NCBI GenBank assembly: GCA_000226015.1
Contig: JH154682.1
Coordinates: 24,439-69,106, forward strand
Source: Mnemiopsis leidyi
Lineage: Eukaryota > Ctenophora > Tentaculata > Lobata > Bolinopsidae
Reading direction: 5' to 3'
DNA: 44,668 nt
In this document: positions 10,726 through 20,363 of the stretch, piece after piece
Layout: every line of letters begins with the position of its first letter
How positions within the stretch are numbered: the stretch's first letter is position 1
The notes under the pieces: model-generated
Database searches by the model: none
What the model saw: only the letters and a program-made list of their open reading frames with translations
What the model was told of the DNA's origin: nothing
Position numbers and translations under genes: made by a program

Positions 10726-12172
10726 CTGAAGATGTGTGTTAGAAAAATGTTGAAATTTGTAATGATAAAAATCGGAAGTATATATGATATACTTGCTGTG
10801 TATACCATGGTGGAAATTAACCTTACTGAAGCACTGACAAGACCCAAAACCGAAAATTCGAACCAATATTTTCGTGTTGAGAAGAAATTTTTGGGCACCA
10901 AAAAATTGAAAAAGGCATTTTTTCAGCAAATTTCACCGAAATTTTTCGTTCGGACACAAACTTAGGGTGAACAAATTCAGGGGACTTCGGATGAGTAAAT
11001 AATTCAAATGCCGTGCAGTCAGCCAAATTTGTTATTCTCACAAAAATGTTTAGTTTTGATAATGAATTTGAAAACGGCTTGTTCATTCAGGCAAATTTCT
11101 AGTACGAGCATAGTGACAAAATATGCTTACTTTACACATGTAGCTCAGGGATCCTTGTAGAAGCTGAAGAAAGGAGAAATTTACGCACATTGTTTGAGGC
11201 GGACTCTGGGATTAATGGAATTTATCAATGGCTGTGGTCGCGATTGCAATGGAGTAAACTAAGGCAAGGCTTAAGCTTGGTCAAGATTATTTACCGAAAT
11301 CTGAAACTTTTTTTTCCAGCACGTTACTAAATCCGTCTACAATTAAGCTGAATTTATCTGCGGCGGGCGGATGCTACTCAAAATAGTTGAGGAAAAAGAT
11401 ATGCACGGAAAGAAATGATATGAATCGCAGAATGCTCTCCGAAAAATTCATCATATAGAAAAACCGTCAACCGAAATTCAACTGCATTGCCAAATCTTTT
11501 CTTTGACACTAGAACCTTTACAACTTTTCGCCTGCTGCGGGCTGCATCTACCAGGAAAATATTTTAAGAATCGAAATGAGCTCTAAAAGATACTACACCT
11601 TAAAAAAAGTTCTTTTCGGCAGTAAGCTTAAAAAAAGATCGTTAGCTGCGTTTTAGGCCTATACTGTTTAGTACTACACCTCACCAAAAGTATTTTATCG
11701 ATTTATCGTGGCTCGGCAATGACCCTACACACTCAATACGTTTCACAAAATTCTAACCGAGATTTCATGGTACCAAAATGTACTTAGTACCAAAAAAATC
11801 TATTTCAACCATGGTGTACACAACGAAATATTTTTGTAAAAGCACATTTCCCCTTCCCTTGTATTTGATAAACCTATGAATGAATAAATGATAAAGAAGG
11901 GGTAACAAAAATGAGACAAGAAAGAAGCGCGCTAATGAACGTAACACATAGAATGTGTGTGTACGTGTGTGTGTGTGTGTGTGTAACGTCTGGCAAGATA
12001 CGAGTGTGGAATGTGCACGTGCGCGCGGCTCACGAAGACTAATGATTTGCTAACATGTATCACTGTAGCTGAACAAATCTTGTTCTTACTGGTTATATTG
12101 ATTGATCACTTAGGAAATCTACAATAGATTAAAGAATACAAGTTTATGACGTCATCACTGGTTAAGGGTCGA
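10726..12172. other. Upstream region of eEF1A, no coding gene seen
   Basis: Probably holds the eEF1A promoter and 5' leader intron or outron (minus direction). A short inverted motif pair, GTGTAYACCATGGT, occurs at about 10798 and 11818 in opposite orientation. A GT-rich run lies at 11954-11985. Open frames here have no recognisable content. Confidence 0.4.
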
Positions 12173-12330
12173 TCACATGAGACGTCATCAAATTTTCGGC
12201 ATTTTTTACCCGCCTCAGTCATCATTAGTCATCAAGACAAAATTACAGGAGCATGTTACCATAATGATGTCATCACCCAAAATTCATGACAAAATTCATT
12301 GTTCTTTAAGCTTTCAATTGCCATTCATTT
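12173..12330 (+). mobile_element. Relic of the MITE family at 41822-42421
   Basis: The stretch GGGTCGATCACATGA, GACGTCATCA, then AAATTTTCGGCATTTTTTAC matches the inward-read right end of the 41822 element (GGGTTGTTCACATATTACG, AAATTTTCGGTAATTTTTAC). More ATGATGTCATCA-type motifs follow to about 12290, and a GGAAACCCCC segment at 12749 may belong to it. The other terminus is not clear. Confidence 0.45.
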
Positions 12331-12460
12331 GGATCAGAAATTCATTAAAAACACGGAAAATGTTTCCAAGACTTTGATGCACTACGACGTCCTGCCCCAG
12401 AGCACTTTAGCCCAGAGATTTAGCCCCAGTGACGCCCTGCTTCACTAAAGACAACTTCGT

Positions 12461-12508
12461 AAGGGTTAGAGTTAGAGTTAGGGTTTGGGGTAGGGTTTGG
12501 GTTAGGGT
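12461..12508 (+). repeat. Telomere-like interstitial repeat
   Basis: About eight degenerate units of the TTAGGG type (GGGTTAGAG, TTAGGGTTTGGGG, TAGGGTTTGGGTTAGGG). This could be an interstitial telomeric tract or a chance G/T-rich minisatellite. Confidence 0.55.
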
Positions 12509-13638
12509 CGCTGAAGCCATAGATGCGGGGAAAAATGTTGTGGGGCAGGACGACGGGAACCATTTGGACAGACAGAACATTGAACAAAGGCCGCCATGCA
12601 AAATCTGTCTCCATTGCAGCATGAACGGTAGACATGTACCGTATTGATGTTTACAGTTTGTGTTATACCTTATACATTACCTTGTTTTGATAATAAATTA
12701 ACCGAAATTGTTAGTGCTGAAAACTTCGATTTCTTATGACATCATCATTGGAAACCCCCCCACACCCCCTCAACTCCAAGGGGTACATTAGTTATTGTCG
12801 ACCCCTCCCGCAAAATAATTTCAAGATGTAGAAACTCAAAGCAAGCTCCAGTATAAATGTAAAATAAACTGCATTTGAAATGAAAAGGTATATGATACAT
12901 AGAAACGGCTTAACTTGTGCCACAACGAACTTGCCTCAGATATAGTGGAACTTAAACACTAATATCATCCTTGCGCCCAGAATTTTTAGACACAACTCTC
13001 ACAAAGTAAGGGCATGTCATAAATAAAGTTGATCAAGACAAACCAAGGAAGAATACATTTAGATGTGACATAACTTAACCCTAGACTGACTTCAACCCAA
13101 TGAGGGTAGGGATTAGATCACTACGAAATGCCGGAAATAGGAGAAAGAAAGGAGCAGGGAAACATGGCAAGTGAAAGCGATGATTGAGTCGATCAAATTT
13201 AGATTTACTTGCTGAAAACATGTCAACGAGCACTTATGGAAATAGACATTGAAACTTTACCAAGAAACTTAACAGAGTTTGTCGTACAGAGTCTTGGATA
13301 TCCAACGAAATAAAGGTACTAAATAATAGGTAACTGTTGTGTGCGGGAACTCAGGAGCTATGTATTTGAAAATGGTACAATAATTTAACGTTCGACTAGT
13401 AACACTTATAAACAAGAAGAACTTCTAATCTCCGAAAAATGAGAACGAGGGGGAATGGCACCTGATTCATTAAGGTCGTATGAACATGAAAATACTTCAG
13501 TTGGATCAAAAGGTTGAGTTTCAGTATCAGTATAACAGATGGAACAAATGGGAGAAACAGATAAAAAATTCGTAAGAAGGGTATCAAAATCGTAGCACGT
13601 AATCATACATCGAAAAAGTAAAAGTCGTACCCCGTTAC
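12509..13638. other. Unassigned spacer
   Basis: Contains C-rich runs near 12757-12770. Two open minus-strand frames at 13396-13642 have no recognisable domain. No gene is supported. Confidence 0.4.
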
Positions 13639-13692
13639 ACATCGTCTATCAAGTCCAAGCTCACACGCGACACTCAGAGCTTCGTCAGCCAT
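13639..13692 (-). CDS. Possible isolated first coding exon (18 codons)
   Basis: On minus, an ATG at 13692 follows TCTAG plus one G, the same arrangement as at the UXT start. It opens 18 codons (MADEALSVACELGLDRRC) before a GTAACG donor-like site. No downstream exon could be identified between here and eEF1A, and the peptide matches nothing I recognise. It may be chance. Confidence 0.2.
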
Positions 13693-13697
13693 CCTAG

Positions 13698-13778
13698 ATT
13701 TTGATGACGTCACTTTGAGTCCCTCCGATTGGACAAATCAAAACATGTGACCTCTCTCAAAGATGTCGTCATCAAAAT
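13698..13778. promoter_or_regulatory. Inverted repeat with CRE and CCAAT-like motifs
   Basis: Arms at 13698-13719 (ATTTTGATGACGTCAC...) and 13756-13778 are near-complementary around a short centre. The left arm contains a full CRE palindrome TGACGTCA. A CCAAT box in reverse (ATTGG) lies near 13728, and another (CCAATCA) at about 13792. It resembles a promoter or a small palindromic element; function is inferred only. Confidence 0.35.
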
Positions 13779-13792
13779 GCAGCTCATCCAAC

Positions 13793-14223
13793 CAATCAGC
13801 ACGAAGAACGCCAACACACATTGCGTTCAAAATTACGTCAATTCAGATTTATCCAACGCGACTTTCAGTTTTTAGCGATGATTCAACGATAATGATGAAT
13901 TATTGCGCGGCTTTTGAAGTAAAAGACCGCGCGCATTCGTATTGAATAAGCGCCAGAATTTTTTAATGATGATACAACTGACGACTTGAACCAATATGAA
14001 TAAATTTCAAATTACTGGGCGCGACAGTCTTTACGCAAAACAACAAAGACTGACGTTTTCAGACAAATTTCGAGAAACACTGTCACGTGAAAAAAATTTA
14101 TACCTGCCTTAAAACAACAACTAAACGCGATTTATGATTACAGATTATGAATGAAATGATACATTATATATTGTATATGAATATGATTTTTACAACTGCG
14201 AATTAAAATCAATTAAAACCTGA
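13793..14223. other. Spacer before the hairpin-rich block
   Basis: AT-rich; no gene or clear repeat is seen. Confidence 0.4.
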
Positions 14224-14400
14224 CGAGAGTCGGGTATCACCGCGACAAAATTAAACATGATATTTTTAAAATCGAGCACTACCAATTTAAAATTGAAAAG
14301 ATCAAGATAGCTTTGTTACAATTGTCGCGGTGATACCCGACTCTCGCAGCTCAAAGCTGAACGTTTCGTTAGAACGGTAAACGGATATAATCTCGTCAAT
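14224..14400. repeat. Hairpin module with perfect 25-bp inverted ends
   Basis: The 25-bp sequence at 14224-14248 is the exact reverse complement of 14322-14346. Each arm itself folds as GTCG-c-GGT/ACC-CGAC with loop GAT (right arm 14324-14341). It is followed by CAGCT/AGCTG with loop CAA (14347-14359) and a conserved tail to about 14398. Near-copies lie at 17080-17230, 17356-17420 and 17485-17570, and a variant at 5606. Confidence 0.85.
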
Positions 14401-14488
14401 GTTACAACTACAATGCAACGTTGCTTCAAATCTAACCAGAGCCCTGGCCCTCTTGCGCGAGCGGCGTAAGCACGTAGTTAGATTAAAA

Positions 14489-14556
14489 CGCAACGCCCGG
14501 TTAATACAATTTCAGTGTTTATGCTACCATTTTGCTAAGCCTTACCGGGCGTTGCG
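14489..14556. repeat. Inverted repeat with 13-bp perfect arms
   Basis: CGCAACGCCCGGT at 14489-14501 and its exact reverse complement at 14544-14556 bound a 42-bp centre. The left arm plus part of the centre recurs near 17420-17470, so it belongs to the same repeat complex. Confidence 0.75.
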
Positions 14557-14674
14557 CGGCTCTCTCTAAGCAACAATTAGCATGAGGTCCCCAGGCAAGC
14601 TATAAGCCAACAAAGCCATTTGGCTCGCGTTGCGTTGTACGGCAGTCAAACGTTGTACAAAGTCAAACAAGTGC

Positions 14675-15749
14675 TTACGCATTACGCTGCGCGCAAGCTC
14701 TGGTAAGAGCAAGAATAGACGATCGAGATTTGGGAGTGAGCGACAAAAAGACAGCTGGATTCCAAACGGACGATGTCATGGGGAAAATGTTCACCACCCA
14801 AAACTGAATCCAACCAATATTCTCAGACACATAACCTACATCTTCAGAATGAGCCTGTACTACCAAGGAAAATAAAGGAGTGCCGAGGAGTAGAACTAAA
14901 AGAAAACTCATCAGATTTGTCATCATAACTTTTACAGCACTCATAAACTCCTTTCTGTCCCTCGTTTTTCTTCTCAGTCTCCCCTCGTCTAAGCCATGTG
15001 TCTTTTTTCGGATCAGAAAGATTGCGGTTACTCCGCACGAAAAGACCGCGGCAAGTTGCATCACTATCAGAGTTGCCTTGCGTTGCGGCCCATTCGGGGC
15101 GGCAGCTTCGCTGCCGCGCCGCGCGCTTCGCGCGCGGGGGGCTGCCGCTTCGCGGCAGCAGGTCAGACAACGTCTGACAATATCAGAGTCAATATGGAGT
15201 TTTGGAGGACAGTGCTTATCTGATGTTGTCCCGATGTTTTAAAATTAAGATTCAAAGGATCAAGATCGTTCAGCGATAACATCATCGTGGGTATGAAGAA
15301 AGTTTCATCACCTGCTGCTAATGGAACAACGTGAATGGCGTGCACTGCTGTTTGGGCAGCTACCAAGATCAACAGAGCAGCAAACACCCTCCATTTACGT
15401 ACTTGGTAGAACGGGCGAAGTATCTGGATAGACCTGACTACCGCTAACATTGCTGTGGTAAGAAACACAGTCGTGTTGAGCAGTGTCGTCAGTACAGTAA
15501 ACAAGATGCTAGTTGTACGGGCTGGTTGCATTCTGCGGCTCAACTTTAGAGCCTTCCCTTCCAGCACATTCTAAATCCTCAACCCTGATGGTGGAGGCAT
15601 GGTAAAAGATCATCCCTGACAATAGCAGAGGGAAAATGAAGTCTGTTGCGGATAGAATGGTGTAGAGAAGGCCAGCTACAGAGGACTTCTTTCTGTTGTA
15701 GAGAAAGACAGCTGGATTAAGGAAGGAAGAGAGAGAAGGAGGAGGAGAA
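14675..15749 (-). pseudogene. Broken duplicate of the GPCR at 17736-18761
   Basis: Nearly the same nucleotide sequence as the intact receptor gene, from the C-terminus (about 14690) up to the assembly gap at 15750, where its first helix is cut off. Compared with the intact copy it has a 122-bp GC-rich insertion at 15064-15185, between the second extracellular loop and helix 5. It also has an 8-nt deletion near 15530, which shifts the frame in the loop before ARTTSILFTV, and an in-frame 6-nt deletion near 14850. It cannot encode a full receptor. The high similarity means either a recent duplication or two alleles placed in tandem by the assembler. Confidence 0.85.
15064..15185. mobile_element. 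122-bp GC-rich insertion made of four triloop hairpins
   Basis: Absent from the sister copy at about 18128. It folds as four consecutive hairpins: 15099-15117 (8-bp stem, loop TTC), 15119-15137 (8-bp CCGCGCGC stem, loop TTC), 15141-15159 (8-bp, loop TTC) and 15162-15178 (GTCAGAC/GTCTGAC, loop AAC). Hairpins 1 and 3 have the same arms in swapped order. The 8-mer ATCAGAGT lies at both edges (15067 and 15182), as for a target-site duplication. Related GC-rich sequence occurs inside the foldback elements near 16120 and 16700. Confidence 0.8.
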
Positions 15750-15759
15750 NNNNNNNNNN
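15750..15759. other. Assembly gap (10 N)
   Basis: A run of N interrupts the truncated GPCR copy. True gap size is unknown. Confidence 0.99.
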
Positions 15760-15902
15760 TAGAATTTTACGGTGATCCCGATGCTGATAGTTTTAAAAGC
15801 CAAAATGCCCTAATTTGTCTTATGACTGTCGTAAGTTGGAAAATCTGTTGAACTTTTGGTTGATTGTTCGAAATTCCCGATTGCGCTAAAAAAGAATGAT
15901 AT

Positions 15903-16437
15903 AAATTACCAAAAACCAATAAATTGGTTGCTCCCTTTGACCGGGGAGAGTCTCTTGGCTGTTCTCTCTAAAAATAAATTGATATTCCGTTTTAGCCCGG
16001 GGTAACAATTAACCTTCACTCCGTCAACTCGGTCGCTTGCTTTTGAGTTTTTATAAATTTACTAGGTACCGATTTTTCTGTTAGTGTAAGCATTATTTGG
16101 GCAGGCTCTGCTTGTAGTTGTTGTCAGACGTTGCCTGACCCGCTGCCGCCCCGCAAGGCAATGTAGTTGTAACTTGTAGATGACAAATGAAGTTGTGGGG
16201 ATATAGTATTTGTAATACTTTTAAAATTTTGGAGCGCGAAATGCAAAATGGTAAGGTAAAAATCCACGTAGGCGTACGCGTAGCCATAAAAACTCAAAAG
16301 CAAGCGACCGAGTTGACGGAGTGAAGGTTAATTGTTACCCCGGGCTAAAACGGAATATCAATTTATTTTTAGAGAGAACAGCCAAGAGACTCTCCCCGGT
16401 CAAAGGGAGCAACCAATTTATTGGTTTTTGGTAATTT
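15903..16437. mobile_element. Foldback/MITE element with perfect 152-bp inverted arms
   Basis: Arms 15903-16054 and 16286-16437 appear exactly reverse-complementary by eye, enclosing about 231 bp. There is no credible protein; the 64-codon frames inside are incidental. The centre holds a GC-rich stretch (GTCAGACGTTGCCTGACCCG near 16120) that resembles, in reverse, the end of the insertion at 15064-15185. No clear target-site duplication is visible. Confidence 0.9.
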
Positions 16438-16608
16438 CTATATATATAAAATTGACCAAAACCCAAAACTTGGGTGTATGTGACCGCTTTTTAAAGACCC
16501 TCGATTAAATCGCTATCAAAAGTATCGCAGCTTAATAAACAACGTTATCTAAATGCGTTAAAAAGGTGTGATATCGAAAGTTCTGACCGCTATTTCTTAA
16601 CTCGAAAA
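16438..16608. other. Spacer between foldback copies
   Basis: Unique-looking AT-rich DNA; nothing recognised. Confidence 0.4.
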
Positions 16609-17016
16609 CGGTCGCTTGCTTTTAAGTTTTTATAAATTTACTAGGTACCGATTTTTCTGTTAGTGTAAGCATTATTTGGGCAGGCTCTGCTTGTAGTTGT
16701 TGTCAGACGTTGCCTGACCCGCTGCCGCCCCGCAAGGCAATGTAGTTGTAACTTGTAGATGACAAATGAAGTTGTGGGGATATAGTATTTGTAATACTTT
16801 TAAAATTTTGGAGCGCGAAATGCAAAATGGTAAGGTAAAAATCCACGTAGGCGTACGCGTAGCCATAAAAACTCAAAAGCAAGCGACCGAGTTGACGGAG
16901 TGAAGGTTAATTGTTACCCCGGGCTAAAACGGAATATCAATTTATTTTTAGAGAGAACAGCCAAGAGACTCTCCCCGGTCAAAGGGAGCAACCAATTTAT
17001 TGGTTTTTGGTAATTT
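16609..17016. mobile_element. Second foldback copy lacking most of its left arm
   Basis: Nearly identical to 16030-16437 at a spacing of 579 bp. It has the last part of the left arm, the whole centre and the whole right arm. About 125 bp of the left arm are missing. Confidence 0.9.
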
Positions 17017-17040
17017 ATTTTATTCTCCGCTTCGAATGAG

Positions 17041-17234
17041 GGTCGGACAAAGTCAGACAAACCGCGACAAAATTAAACATGATATTTTAAAAATATCGAC
17101 AATCGAGCTCTACCCATTTAAGATTGAAAAGATCAAAATAGCTTTGTTACAATTGTCGCGGTGATACCCGACTCTCGCAGCTCAAAGCTGAACGTTTCGT
17201 TAAAACGGAAAACGGATACAATCTCGTCAATGTT
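17041..17234. repeat. Hairpin module, second full copy
   Basis: Matches 14224-14400: CCGCGACAAAATTAAACATG at left, the GTCG-c-GGT/GAT/ACC-CGAC hairpin at 17155-17172, CAGCT/CAA/AGCTG and the conserved tail. The outer left arm is replaced by a GGTCGGACAAAGTCAGAC stretch that resembles hairpin 4 of the 15064 insertion. Confidence 0.85.
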
Positions 17235-17352
17235 ACAATTTGCAATTACAATTGCAACGTTAGTCTTCAAGTCTAACCAGAGCCCTCTTGCCACTTGCCG
17301 CGAGCGGCGCAAGCACCTGGTTAGGTAAAAACGCAACCAGCACACAGCAACG

Positions 17353-17425
17353 CTTGTCGCGGTGATACCCGACTCACGAAGCTAAAGCTGAACGGTAGAC
17401 GGATATCATCTCGTCAACGCAACGC
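17353..17425 (+). repeat. Hairpin module, third copy
   Basis: First hairpin identical in stem and GAT loop (17356-17373). The second is shortened to AGCT-AA-AGCT, followed by AACGGTAGACGGATATCATC. Confidence 0.8.
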
Positions 17426-17480
17426 CCGGTTGATCATGATATTGTGTATTGATACAATTTTAGTGTTTATGCTAGCGTTT

Positions 17481-17575
17481 TGTTGTCGAGGTGTTACCCG
17501 ACCCGCGCGGCGCGCGGCTCGCAGTTTGCTGCTCTCCTCGTTAGAACGTTAGACGGATATCATCTCGTCAACCGT
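17481..17575 (+). repeat. Hairpin module, fourth copy with an added GC hairpin
   Basis: The first hairpin keeps both arms but has a changed bulge (A for C) and loop GTT (17485-17502). It is followed by CCGCGC/GCGCGG with triloop GGC (17503-17517) and the tail ACGTTAGACGGATATCATC. Confidence 0.8.
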
Positions 17576-17735
17576 TTTGCTAAGCCAACATAGCCATTTG
17601 GCTCGCGTTTCGCGCTTTCTATCTGCTATCGCATATCGGGACGCTTTTGCATTTTTTAAGTTAAAAGTTCGCATAGGGATATACGTGGTTAGCAAGCTAG
17701 CATTCATGATTCACCACGAACCAGGTGCTTACGCA

Positions 17736-18761
17736 TTACGCTGCGCGCAAGCTCTGGTTAGAGCAAGAACAAAGAATAGACGATCGAGATTTGGGAGTGA
17801 GCGACAAAAAGACAGCTGGATTCCAAACGGATGATGTCATGGGGAAAATGTTCACCACCCAAAACTGAATCCAACCAATATTCTCAGACACATAACCTAC
17901 ATCTTCAGAATCAGAATGAGCCTGTACTACCAAGGAAAATAAAGGAGTGCCGAGGAGTAGAACTAAAAGAAAACTCATCAGATTTGTCATCATAACTTTT
18001 ACAGCACTCATAAACTCCTTTCTCTCCCTTGTCTTTCTTCTCAGTCTTCCCTCGTCTAAGCCATGTGTCTTTTTTCGGATCAGAAAGATTGCAGTTACTC
18101 CGCACGAAAAGACCGCGGCAAGTTGCATCAGAGTCAATATGGAGTTTTGGAGGACAGTGCTTATCTGATGTTGTCCCGATGTTTTAAAATTAAGATTCAA
18201 AGGATCAAGATCGTTCAGCGATAACATCATCGTGGGTATGAAGAAAGTTTCATCACCTGCTGCTAATGGAACAACGTGAATGGCATGTACTGCTGTTTGG
18301 GCAGCTACCAAGATCAACAGAGCAGCAAACACCCTCCATTTACGTACTTGGTAGAACGGGCGAAGTATCTGGATAGACCTGACTACCGCTAACATTGCTG
18401 TGGTAAGAAACACAGTCGTGTTGAGCAGTGTCGTCAGTACAGTAAACAAGATGCTAGTTGTACGGGCTGGTTCCATCAAACAGTTCTGCGGCTCAACTTT
18501 AGAACCTTCCCTTCCAGCACATTCTAAATCCTCAACCCTGATGGTGGAGGCATGGTAAAAGATCATCCCTGACAATAGCAGAGGGAAAATGAAGTCTGTT
18601 GCGGATAAAATGGTGTAGAGAAGGCCAGCTACAGAGGACTTCTTTCTGTTGTAGAGAAAGACAGCTGGATTAAGGAAGGAAGAGAGAAGAAGGAGGATGA
18701 GAAGAACACAGAGAGTTGTTACTAGGGTTGGGGAAGCAGCAGAAAAGGAGAAATATATCAT
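17736..18761 (-). CDS. Divergent seven-helix GPCR, single coding exon
   Basis: 341 residues with seven hydrophobic segments: helix 1 about 10-36, helix 2 about 44-68, helix 3 about 100-128, helix 4 about 143-165, helix 5 about 208-230, helix 6 about 255-280 and helix 7 about 300-325. Helix 7 has WNPAVF, an NPxxF variant of the class A motif. A near-copy of that motif (NPAVFLY) also ends helix 1, which is odd. There is no DRY; the helix 3 end reads VVRSIQILRPF. The long loop between helices 2 and 3 and extracellular loop 2 are Cys-poor. The start ATG at 18761 directly follows CTCAACAG, a possible 3' splice site. The last codons read into repeat-module sequence shared with 14640-14715. A broken duplicate lies at 14675-15749. 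Ligand and subfamily are not recognisable; the class A assignment is inference. Confidence 0.68.
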   Translation of the reverse strand: MIYFSFSAASPTLVTTLCVLLILLLLSSFLNPAVFLYNRKKSSVAGLLYTILSATDFIFPLLLSGMIFYHASTIRVEDLECAGREGSKVEPQNCLMEPARTTSILFTVLTTLLNTTVFLTTAMLAVVRSIQILRPFYQVRKWRVFAALLILVAAQTAVHAIHVVPLAAGDETFFIPTMMLSLNDLDPLNLNFKTSGQHQISTVLQNSILTLMQLAAVFSCGVTAIFLIRKKTHGLDEGRLRRKTRERKEFMSAVKVMMTNLMSFLLVLLLGTPLFSLVVQAHSDSEDVGYVSENIGWIQFWVVNIFPMTSSVWNPAVFLSLTPKSRSSILCSCSNQSLRAA

Positions 18762-20363
18762 CTGTTGAGCTTCCTGGGATAGAGGTGGAATTTAAATCAT
18801 ATAAACCCGACATTCAAGCATTGCAACAAAACAAAACAGGCGAAATTTGGAAATTGGTGAGGTGAGATACATGGCACTCTAAATTTGATATGTTCTGCGT
18901 CTGTCTCTGACGATAATAATCGGTAACAAAAATCTAGAAATGCTTATGTATTTAGGTGGATAATCTTACTATTGCCTGTTATAACGAAGTAACAACTCCA
19001 TTCCTAAACTTATGGTGTTAATGTTCAAAGTGGAAATTTTCAAGAATTCTGTTCCAGCAAAACGGCCGAAGTAAAAACAAAAAGAGCCGAGTCTCACACT
19101 TATAAAGCGTGTCTAACTCTAAGTGACCTGACTGTGTAGCAATTATCGTAACACTGACGGTGGCTAATATTGCTGGAAATAAGCTACGGAGCTACTTGTC
19201 TTATAAATATGTCCATAGTAGAACTAGAAACTATGTTTTGCACGTGCTGTAGTTAGTTCCCAGGTGCAGAAATTGATCAACCAACAAGGTCCTTATTCCT
19301 ACATCCTAACTGCAAGAAGAAGATAATTTTTCCGAGTTTATTTGGCACGTGTCATCAAACAAGGCTGATTAGTGCCCAATACTGACGTGGTGGAACTAGT
19401 TGCCATGGGCACAGTTTTGCATTTACTTAACACATATAGAATATTGTATATATAGATGTATTCTAACTTATATTCTAGAGATATACAAAAGGTTTACTGG
19501 GGAAAGCAAACCAACTGATTTTAACTCGGTAACTATAATCGTTAATTTCAATTGCTAATTAACTGCACCAAAGGTTTAACATTAATTTCTAAGTTATAAT
19601 GTGTCTGAGTGGAATGAACTAGTCTCCAAGCTTGCTGTAATGATACATCAAGAATCAAACAAACAGAGAGACGCACCAAATGGAATTGAGGCACACTAGA
19701 TTGCTCAGAAAGGGACTGAGTACTGGTTCAACTATAGTACTGAAACTTGATAAGCCAATATAATATGTAGTTGAGAGCATCTAGGCTGGTAAGGTACTAG
19801 ATCAAGACTGCCAGTTCTGAAACCAGTTCTGTGATAAGAATCTAGAGATAATCCAGATATGTTCTTGGGATATTCTGGAAAAGTTGACCATCCTCAAAAA
19901 GAGGTAATGTGGTAGAGGCCAGAGGGATACAGATAAACTAATACTTCGATATTAACACAAAATATAAATATACTGAATATAACATGAAGTAAGTATGATT
20001 AAAAACTAAGTCTGTCTGATAGATTTCTGATACAAGCACGGCAAATCCTTTTCTTGGAATAATCAATTGGCGATCGAAAAATACCAAAATTAAATTTTAC
20101 AAAAATCTAGCTGATTTGAAATTTTTTAGAAAACTGAATAGATTAGCCCACGTTAATCACAGCCCGTTATTTAAACTATTACAGCTCAGAAATCACTCCT
20201 AAAAATTAATACAAAATTTAACTAATTTACACAGAATTTACATGAAGCGGGACAAAGTCGCGAGTTATAACCGTCATTCAAATATGTAACTGCAGACAAT
20301 CCCACTGTTCCAGCTGAAAACTTCAAACAGTTCCCAAATCTAAACAGTTCCCAAATCTAAAGC
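18762..20363. other. AT-rich spacer
   Basis: No exon, RNA gene or repeat family could be supported. The short tandem CAGTTCCCAAATCTAAA lies near 20328-20360, just 3' of the ZC2HC1 stop. Confidence 0.45.

Noticed and set aside
12407..12647. Open frames over the telomere-like tract
   Set aside because: Asn-Pro or Val-Arg repeat peptides derive from the hexamer repeat.
16093..16866. Two identical 64-codon frames in the foldback elements
   Set aside because: They are identical because the elements are copies. There is no domain, and the frame crosses the arm border.
14302..17345. Similar short peptides encoded antisense to the hairpin modules
   Set aside because: The two copies differ at amino-acid-changing positions, and the conserved part coincides with the hairpins, so conservation is better explained by the DNA repeat.
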